In this document: positions 7,486-11,710 of the stretch, in pieces
Position numbering within the stretch: the stretch's first letter is position 1
Layout: every line of letters starts with the position of its first letter
Source: Clostridia bacterium
GTDB lineage: Bacteria > Bacillota > Clostridia > Christensenellales > CAG-1252
Length of the DNA: 11,710 nt
Direction: 5' to 3'
Assembly: GCA_009928745.1 (NCBI GenBank)
Contig: SACC01000021.1
Coordinates: 1-11,710, forward strand
Notes under the pieces: model-generated
Database searches by the model: none
The model's input: the letters and a program-made list of their open reading frames with translations, nothing else
Told to the model about the DNA's origin: nothing
Program-made: the position numbers and the translations under genes

Positions 7486-8091
7486 TCAACATATACTGTC
7501 GCGCCAGGAAGTAAGCTTAACTCTAACCCTCTGTAGCGCATTATCAACCATCTTTGCTGTAATTATCTTATTATCATTTTTTTGGATGTCTAATACAATT
7601 TCATCATAACTGAGTCCTTCCAAACGCAGCATAAGCACTTTGAATTCCATATCGGATAAATGCTTTCTGAGCTTTTTTTCCTGCTCCTCGCGATCCTCTT
7701 CCTCAAGCACTTTATCCTCGGGGGAAGGATTATCCGCTGACACCAGATTATAGTAATCTCCCGTTTCTTCAGCGCTAATCTGCGCGTCAAGCGATATTGT
7801 AGACGCCTTTCGCTTATCGCGGCTTGCCGCTTTGAAGATATCTTTGATACGGTTCTTGATACAAGCCGAGGCGTATGTGGAAAATTTTATATGTTTCTCG
7901 GGGTCGTAGCTTTTTACAGCGTTACATAAAGCGATTAGCCCTTCCTGCATAAAATCATCCGAATTATATGAGGATAAGTCATACCCGAAGGTAAGGCGGC
8001 GAACAAAAACACGGTAACGGATAATCAGCATTTCAAGATATTCTTTCTTGCTTTTGGCAAGTAATACTAATTCTTCATCCGTATAATCCAT
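7486..8091 (-). CDS. sigH: RNA polymerase sigma factor SigH (Spo0H-type)
   Basis: This sigma-70-family factor of 201 residues matches SigH, which directs early stationary-phase and sporulation genes. Region 2 includes DDFMQEGLIAL (about 45-55), the core-binding element, and FSTYASACIKNRIKD (about 70-84), the -10 recognition helix. Region 4 begins near LSDMEFKVLMLRLEGLSYDEI (about 145-165) and ends in DNALQRVRVKL, closely like the LSDLERKVLVLYLDGRSYQEI and DNALQRVKRKL of B. subtilis SigH. The turn between the two helix-turn-helix helices seems about six residues longer than in B. subtilis. I choose the ATG at 8091, one base after the rlmB stop and with AGAGG 5 nt upstream; a longer frame to 8148 would overlap rlmB by 56 bp and add residues foreign to the family. 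The mrnC-rlmB-sigH order is conserved in Firmicutes, which supports the call. B. subtilis yacP, normally between rlmB and sigH, is absent here. Confidence 0.9.
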   Translation of the reverse strand: MDYTDEELVLLAKSKKEYLEMLIIRYRVFVRRLTFGYDLSSYNSDDFMQEGLIALCNAVKSYDPEKHIKFSTYASACIKNRIKDIFKAASRDKRKASTISLDAQISAEETGDYYNLVSADNPSPEDKVLEEEDREEQEKKLRKHLSDMEFKVLMLRLEGLSYDEIVLDIQKNDNKIITAKMVDNALQRVRVKLTSWRDSIC

Positions 8092-8092
8092 A

Positions 8093-8815
8093 TCAGCCTC
8101 TCTGCCTTCTGCATTCGTAAAGCGCAATACCTGCCGCAACCGACGCATTCATGGAAGATATTTTGCCGGACATGGGTATTGATACTACGCTGTCGGCAAG
8201 ATCTTTTGTAAGGCGTTTTATGCCCTCGCCTTCTCCGCCGATAATTAAGGCTATATCGCCGTCCAAATTACTCTTGCTAATAGGCTCTCCGTCCATATCG
8301 ACTGCAACAACTTTTATAAATGCTTCTTTTAGCTCGCGGATAGTATCGTTAATGTTGACTACCCTTGCAATTTTTACATATTGAGTTGCGCCCGCTGAGG
8401 TCTTTACCACAGTTTCGTTAACGCTTGCAGCGCGATGACGCCCAATGATTATGCCGTCTACGCCAAGACATTCGCAGGCTCTTATTATACTGCCCAAATT
8501 ATGCGGATCCTCAATGCCGTCAAGCAACACGATAAAATGCGGCTTGTTTTTCTCCTTAGCCGACATAATAATATCTTCCACCTCGCAATATTCAAAATCA
8601 CTGGTGAAAGCGATTATTCCTTGATGATGCCCGTCAACGCTGAAGCGTTCCAATACATTTTTTTCCGCATAATCAACACGCAGATTGTTTTGCTTTGCCT
8701 TAGCAACAAGCATAGAAATCGTGTTATCGGTATACCCCTTTATTACAATTATACGGTCGATGGTAGCTCCGCCCTGTATCGCTTCGCGCACCGCGTTTCT
8801 TCCTTCAATAATCAT
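8093..8815 (-). CDS. rlmB: 23S rRNA 2'-O-ribose methyltransferase RlmB (SPOUT family)
   Basis: RlmB-type enzymes methylate the 2'-OH of a conserved guanosine in the peptidyl-transferase region of 23S rRNA using S-adenosylmethionine. This 240-residue protein has the N-terminal substrate-binding domain (IIEGRNAVREAI at 2-13, and FSVDGHHQGIIAF at about 58-70). It also has the three SPOUT motifs of the knotted methyltransferase domain: LDGIEDPHNLGSIIRACE (98-115), LIIGGEGEGIKRL (190-202) and VSIPMSGKISSMNASVAAG (211-229). Length and motifs are complete. Its ATG overlaps the mrnC stop codon in an ATGA arrangement (4 bp), and its own stop is one base before sigH, so translation of all three is probably coupled. 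A close relative, TrmH-like tRNA methyltransferases, is less likely because of the N-terminal domain and the gene order. Confidence 0.95.
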   Translation of the reverse strand: MIIEGRNAVREAIQGGATIDRIIVIKGYTDNTISMLVAKAKQNNLRVDYAEKNVLERFSVDGHHQGIIAFTSDFEYCEVEDIIMSAKEKNKPHFIVLLDGIEDPHNLGSIIRACECLGVDGIIIGRHRAASVNETVVKTSAGATQYVKIARVVNINDTIRELKEAFIKVVAVDMDGEPISKSNLDGDIALIIGGEGEGIKRLTKDLADSVVSIPMSGKISSMNASVAAGIALYECRRQRG

Positions 8816-9222
8816 AGTTCTCCTTTAGTATGTGTCAAAAGATAGTGCAATCTTTCATGTTCGCCGGTAAGATACAGATATCCAATTACCGCCTCGAAGC
8901 CGCTCGCTTTGTGATAATCGATTATATCGGCATTTTTAGCCGCGCTTCGGGTTTTGCTATTGCGCGCTCTCATATATATATCTTTCTCTTGCTCGGTAAA
9001 CTGCTCAAGCAAGTTTTCTGCAGCGTCTGCTTGGGCTGTTGCGCATATCTCACGGCTGACTTTTATATGCAACATACCCGACTTCTCCGAAGCGCCTGCG
9101 GCAAGCCTTGTTCGCACATAAAGAGTTTGAACCGAATCTCCGATAAAAGCAAGCACAAGCGGGTTCATCTGCCTTGCCACATCAGCTGTTATTATTCTCG
9201 AAACGGACGGTACATAATCCAA
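8812..9222 (-). CDS. mrnC: mini-ribonuclease III (MrnC)
   Basis: MrnC is a dimeric RNase III catalytic domain without the double-stranded-RNA-binding domain. In B. subtilis it trims the ends of 23S rRNA precursor. This 136-residue protein has the family elements: NPLVLAFIGDSVQTLYVR (20-37) with catalytic D29; RARNSKTRSAAKNADIIDYHKASGFEA (85-111), the conserved basic and loop region; and E110 in GFEAVIGYLYL, the second metal ligand. The start is a TTG at 9222. GAGGTG lies 5 nt upstream, and the 19 residues gained relative to the first internal ATG match the N-terminal extension of known MrnC proteins. It is the first gene of a six-gene operon and overlaps rlmB by 4 bp. In B. subtilis cysS precedes mrnC; here a 307 bp spacer and a divergent cwlD gene replace it. 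Confidence 0.93.
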   Translation of the reverse strand: MDYVPSVSRIITADVARQMNPLVLAFIGDSVQTLYVRTRLAAGASEKSGMLHIKVSREICATAQADAAENLLEQFTEQEKDIYMRARNSKTRSAAKNADIIDYHKASGFEAVIGYLYLTGEHERLHYLLTHTKGEL

Positions 9223-9326
9223 AATTACACCTCAAACAATATTAAAAATCCTTGACTATTTGACAGAGTTATTATTATCAATTACCATCAGCACAAGTAA
9301 AATTTATTCATTGCTTCCTTGAATTT

Positions 9327-9355
9327 ATTATATTATAAAACTCATTAAAACACAA
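9327..9355 (-). promoter_or_regulatory. candidate promoter of the mrnC-rlmB-sigH operon
   Basis: On the minus strand a perfect -10 TATAAT (9332-9327) lies 17 bp after TTGTGT (9355-9350), which keeps only the TTG of the -35 consensus. A second TATAAT overlaps it one turn upstream (9337-9332). Transcription would start near 9320, giving a leader of about 97 nt. The weak -35 suggests a promoter that needs help or can be displaced by an activator or repressor. The surrounding A+T richness lowers confidence. Confidence 0.5.
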
Positions 9356-9370
9356 CATTTTCACTTAAAT

Positions 9371-9404
9371 ATTATGCACATATCCGCTTTCAAATTTGCA
9401 TAAT
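9371..9404. repeat. 8-bp inverted repeat overlapping the first DnaA box
   Basis: ATTATGCA at 9371-9378 and TGCATAAT at 9397-9404 are perfect reverse complements separated by 18 bp. The left arm shares its bases with the DnaA-box match at 9372-9380. The arms could form part of a protein-binding site, but could equally be a chance product of AT-rich DNA. Confidence 0.4.
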
Positions 9405-9458
9405 AATAATTATCCGCCGCGAATTTTTCACATAATTTGTGGATAACTATGTGGATAA
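9372..9458. promoter_or_regulatory. cluster of four DnaA-box matches between sigH operon and cwlD
   Basis: Matches to the DnaA-box consensus TTWTNCACA are TTATGCACA at 9372-9380 and TTTTTCACA at 9424-9432 on the plus strand, and TTATCCACA on the minus strand at 9446-9438 and 9458-9450. The last two are perfect canonical boxes separated by 3 bp. A degenerate fifth copy, AGTGGATTA, follows at 9458-9466, then TAGTAG at 9465-9470, which resembles two DnaA-trio units. An AT-rich stretch without boxes lies at about 9295-9370. The cluster sits between the two divergent promoter candidates. Confidence 0.72.
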
Positions 9459-9478
9459 GTGGATTAGTAGCGCAAAAA

Positions 9479-9510
9479 TTGACGGATTATGCTGTTTTTT
9501 GCCATAAAAT
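9479..9510 (+). promoter_or_regulatory. candidate cwlD promoter (sigma-A or SigE-like)
   Basis: TTGACG at 9479-9484 could be a -35 for CATAAA at 9503-9508 (18 bp spacing). The same -10 area, CATAAAAT at 9503-9510, differs at one base from the mother-cell SigE -10 CATACAAT. With GACGGATT at 9481-9488 in the SigE -35 position (5 of 8 to GTCATATT, 14 bp spacing) it could instead be a sporulation promoter, as expected for cwlD. Neither reading is strong. Confidence 0.35.
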
Positions 9511-9529
9511 GCAAGGAGTGTGAATAAGT

Positions 9530-10237
9530 ATGTTTATTGTTATCAAAAAGAAAATACTTATACTTATAGTTGTAATTATTGCGCTTGCGATTGCTTTTCC
9601 GATGACAATTTTTGCAGTTGCCGGCAATTCCACTGTCACCAAAGGCGTACGACTGGTAATTGATGCGGGCCACGGTGGTATTGATTTTGGAGTGCAAGGC
9701 GTTAATACTAAAGTCAAGGAAAGCGAATTGACACTCGCTATTGCAAAACTGCTCAACGGGTATGCGGAAAGCGGCGAACTTGCGCCCGTGATGACGCGCA
9801 AAAATTCTGACGGTTTATACGGGCTTCCTCTCCCGAACTTTAAAAGACGTGATTTGAATAAAAGAATTAAAATAATCGAAGAACACAATCCCGAACTGGT
9901 GATTTCCCTGCATATGAATTATTATTCCGCCTCCTCAAGACGAGGCATACAGATTTTTTATTCTAAAGATGAAGACCGTCTCCTTGCAGAATGCTTGCAA
10001 AACGCTATCAACCGAACAATGAATATGCCTACTCTAGGAAGGAATTTTACCGAGATGAAAGGCGATTACTTTATAAGCAAGTATTCTCCGTGTCCGGCAG
10101 TTATAGTTGAGTGCGGATTTATCTCCAATCCTGAAGATGAAAAACTCCTGCTTGACGCAGATTACAGAATGTTGCTTGCTTATCAAATATTCAGCGCGGT
10201 TATTCTTTATCTTGAGACAAAATCCCCAAATAGTTGA
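9530..10237 (+). CDS. cwlD: N-acetylmuramoyl-L-alanine amidase, CwlD-type
   Basis: This 235-residue zinc amidase (Amidase_3 family) cuts the bond between N-acetylmuramic acid and L-alanine in peptidoglycan. CwlD-type enzymes do so in the spore cortex, preparing muramic-delta-lactam formation needed for germination. Residues 1-30 form one N-terminal hydrophobic segment after a short basic stretch (KKK at 6-8), acting as a signal or anchor. The catalytic domain spans about 40-228 with the zinc ligands H48 (IDAGHGG), E64 (KESEL) and H128 (SLHMN), and the catalytic E194 in VECGFISNPED. The compact size, without SPOR, SH3 or choline-binding repeats, favours CwlD over vegetative amidases. AAGGAG lies 11 nt before the ATG, slightly long. 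It is transcribed away from the sigH operon, and its last 38 bp overlap the end of the opposing phospholipase-like gene. Confidence 0.85.
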   Translation: MFIVIKKKILILIVVIIALAIAFPMTIFAVAGNSTVTKGVRLVIDAGHGGIDFGVQGVNTKVKESELTLAIAKLLNGYAESGELAPVMTRKNSDGLYGLPLPNFKRRDLNKRIKIIEEHNPELVISLHMNYYSASSRRGIQIFYSKDEDRLLAECLQNAINRTMNMPTLGRNFTEMKGDYFISKYSPCPAVIVECGFISNPEDEKLLLDADYRMLLAYQIFSAVILYLETKSPNS

Positions 10238-10997
10238 TGAAAAACCAGTTTTTATCCAATGTGTCCCCGCTTCTTACGCTAGACATATAATTATCTATAG
10301 TTTTATTGACGACAGGCAACAGTTTTTCGAATAGTTCTTCCACACTCATATCAGTTTTCCAATCGTCGTTGCGGACAGGCTCCCATTCTTTCTTCTGTCT
10401 ATTCATATAATCATACCTTGCCAGCTCGTAAGGCTTAAGTTTAGGCGCTTTGATACTAAGCATGCAGCTCTCAACTATCGCGCCTCTGACTTTGTATCCG
10501 ACAATCTCCGAAACCGCCTTTTCAAACATCTCGGCAATATCACTTACCATCTCAGGCTCCGGACGCATCTCGGTAATGTAGAATTTATCGTTCAGAAGCC
10601 TTTTTTCTATATGAATATCAATACTGTCCCTTATCTGCTCAATAGTTAAAAAATCGCGCTCTTCCCCAAAATAAACAGGCACGCCCTTTTCTAAGATATA
10701 ATAAATGTACGGATTCATTCGGCTGTCAAGCATATAATGCGTTAATTCGCCCAGCATATAAGCTAGCTGGCTTTTGCTGCCGCTTTCAAAAATGTATTTG
10801 CTTGTCTTTTCAAAAAGTCCGTATATGTGTTTGTAATCCAGCTCTGCCCTCAGCCGCCCCATAGGACGCAAAATATCGAACCCTAGCGAACCTAAACGAT
10901 ATGCATCGGGATACAAATCAATGACTGAACGCGCCGCGTATGGCAGCTGTTCAATAAGCATATTGGAAAAATAAAAATGCGTATAGTAACCTGGCAT
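10200..10997 (-). CDS. zinc-dependent phospholipase C-like protein
   Basis: This 265-residue protein belongs to the zinc-dependent phospholipase C family (S1/P1-like all-helical fold), common as cytoplasmic proteins of unknown substrate in Clostridia. The N-terminus MPGYYTHFYFSNMLI starts directly with the conserved Tyr-Thr-His (H7). Further candidate metal ligands are D41 in LGSLGFDIL, H57 in DYKHIYG, and H87 and D91 in LGELTHYMLDSRMNPYIYY, the latter the family's strongest signature. There is no signal peptide, unlike secreted toxins such as alpha-toxin, so this is not a typical exported phospholipase and true lipase activity is unproven. GGGAG lies 6 nt before the ATG, and the gene starts 27 bp after the PHP gene, so they form a pair. 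Its last 38 bp are antisense to the end of cwlD. The overlap looks real because both C-termini are in intact frames. Confidence 0.85.
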   Translation of the reverse strand: MPGYYTHFYFSNMLIEQLPYAARSVIDLYPDAYRLGSLGFDILRPMGRLRAELDYKHIYGLFEKTSKYIFESGSKSQLAYMLGELTHYMLDSRMNPYIYYILEKGVPVYFGEERDFLTIEQIRDSIDIHIEKRLLNDKFYITEMRPEPEMVSDIAEMFEKAVSEIVGYKVRGAIVESCMLSIKAPKLKPYELARYDYMNRQKKEWEPVRNDDWKTDMSVEELFEKLLPVVNKTIDNYMSSVRSGDTLDKNWFFINYLGILSQDKE

Positions 10998-11024
10998 AAT
11001 CTCTCCCGTCGCGCAAGCCGCGCT

Positions 11025-11710
11025 TTATTGCTTTGCTGTCCGCTGACTCCTGAATACCACCTCGGAGGCAAGATTGACAACCCTGTCTTGCATATTGTAT
11101 TTTTTTATAAATTCCTCATTTTTTTCAAAGCAACCTACGCGTGAAGGGAAATGGGAATCGGTATTTGCAATGAATAACACATCCTTGACAGATAACAAGT
11201 CCTCAATTATCGGATCAAGCTCTCTTAGATGTTTGGTATTAAGCTCAAGATATACTCCGTTATCCGCGCATACCTTAGCAACTTCTTTCACATTGACGAT
11301 GGAACGGTTATTTATATGAGCTACCATATCAATGGGATTGTTCTCGATCGCTTTTATAAGCGCTTGAGTATTACGCTTAATAATACTTTCGGTAAGGAAG
11401 CATTTCATATAATGAAATATCCCCGGTATGTAGTATCTTTTAAAATCCCGCCAAGTGTACGGTATAGCGAATCTGTGAAAACCTGCCAGCATAATGTCAA
11501 ATTTGCTATAATCTGAGGCATTTATATCCAACTCTCCGTTTTCGGACACAATATCGGCTTCAATGCCGAAATATATCTTAATATCGCTGTTCTCTTTCCT
11601 TAACTGCTCTATATCTTTTCTGCATTGCCAAATTTTGTCCTCTGTTACACCTATGTTGCGGGGACCGTGTTCGGTAATGGCTACTTCTTTCAAGCCTTTT
11701 GCTATTGCAG
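11025..11710 (-). CDS. PHP-domain phosphoesterase, partial (N-terminus off right edge)
   Basis: The frame is open to the window edge; its first complete codons read AIAKGLKEVAITEHGP. The TTG at 11693 is an internal leucine, not the start, because PHP proteins have a His-x-His motif some 25-30 residues earlier, outside the window. Visible PHP (polymerase and histidinol phosphatase) metal-site elements are TEHG, GIEADI, AGFH, MVAHINNRS and NTDSHFPSRVG, in the family order. The last, with D and H in DSH, closes the site. PHP enzymes of the YcdX/HisK type use two or three metal ions to hydrolyse phosphoesters; the substrate here is unknown. Histidinol-phosphatase function is possible, but no his genes are near. 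It is followed 27 bp later by the phospholipase C-like gene. Confidence 0.88.
   Translation of the reverse strand, partial: AIAKGLKEVAITEHGPRNIGVTEDKIWQCRKDIEQLRKENSDIKIYFGIEADIVSENGELDINASDYSKFDIMLAGFHRFAIPYTWRDFKRYYIPGIFHYMKCFLTESIIKRNTQALIKAIENNPIDMVAHINNRSIVNVKEVAKVCADNGVYLELNTKHLRELDPIIEDLLSVKDVLFIANTDSHFPSRVGCFEKNEEFIKKYNMQDRVVNLASEVVFRSQRTAKQ

Noticed and set aside
8092..8148. Longer sigH form beginning at 8148
   Set aside because: It would overlap rlmB by 56 bp; the extra residues are not like SigH, and a good ribosome binding site lies before the ATG at 8091.
9259..9265. Possible Spo0A box (TGTCAAA on the minus strand)
   Set aside because: One mismatch to TGTCGAA and no second box nearby; single one-mismatch hits are common in AT-rich DNA.
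9252..9266. Paired TTGAC repeats as a plus-strand promoter
   Set aside because: -10 matches at correct spacing are poor (TATTAT needs 15 bp), and a leader of about 245 nt for cwlD would be needed.
10240..10253. AAAAAC-CA-GTTTTT palindrome after the cwlD stop as a terminator
   Set aside because: The stem is almost all A-T with a two-base loop, and it lies inside the phospholipase-like coding sequence.
11691..11693. TTG at 11693 as the start of the PHP gene
   Set aside because: The frame stays open to the window edge with family-like residues (AIAKGL) upstream, and the N-terminal His-x-His motif must lie beyond the edge.

Overview
The window looks like chromosomal DNA from an AT-rich, endospore-forming member of the Firmicutes (Bacillota), most likely class Clostridia. 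The evidence is gene content and order. There is a mini-RNase III - RlmB - SigH block in the order known from Bacillus and Clostridium, a CwlD-type spore-cortex amidase, a rubrerythrin (typical of anaerobes), lipoboxes and Shine-Dalgarno sites of Gram-positive style, and TTG starts. No rRNA, tRNA, CRISPR array, insertion sequence or phage gene was seen. I would not name a genus.

Layout, left to right. At 1-1067 (minus strand), a lipoprotein with degenerate InlB-type repeats is followed 3 bp later by the N-terminal part of an Orn/Lys/Arg-decarboxylase-family enzyme that runs off the left edge. At 1298-3026 (minus) lies a monocistronic gene with its own promoter and terminator. It encodes a long acidic, probably disordered region joined to a bacterial PH/GRAM-like domain that appears to be interrupted by a transmembrane hairpin. 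At 3067-9355 (minus) is a six-gene operon, mrnC-rlmB-sigH-P-type ATPase-malQ-rubrerythrin. Its junctions range from a 4 bp overlap to 27 bp, it has a promoter candidate in front of mrnC, and it ends in a strong intrinsic terminator after the rubrerythrin gene. The spacer at 9223-9529 separates this operon from the divergent cwlD gene (plus, 9530-10237). On the right, a PHP-family phosphoesterase (partial, off the right edge) and a zinc-dependent phospholipase C-like gene form a minus-strand pair whose last 38 bp overlap the end of cwlD tail to tail.

How the parts may work together. The six-gene operon joins rRNA maturation (MrnC, RlmB), the early stationary-phase/sporulation sigma factor (SigH), an ion pump, glycogen/maltodextrin metabolism (MalQ) and peroxide defence (rubrerythrin). 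This set would fit a programme for slowing growth and entering sporulation. CwlD, on the other side of the spacer, acts late in spore cortex formation.

The most interesting signal is in the 307 bp spacer between the sigH operon and cwlD. It holds four matches to the DnaA-box consensus within 87 bp, two of them identical perfect boxes 3 bp apart, plus a degenerate fifth copy, sitting between the two divergent promoter candidates. This could couple replication status (DnaA) to the sporulation sigma operon and to cwlD, act as a DnaA titration site, or be part of an origin. The sequence alone does not decide between these. Secondary points of interest are the split PH-like membrane protein with repeated EFF motifs, a P-type ATPase lacking the usual Ca2+ ligands, a longer turn in the SigH DNA-binding helix-turn-helix, and an apparently leaderless lipoprotein gene.
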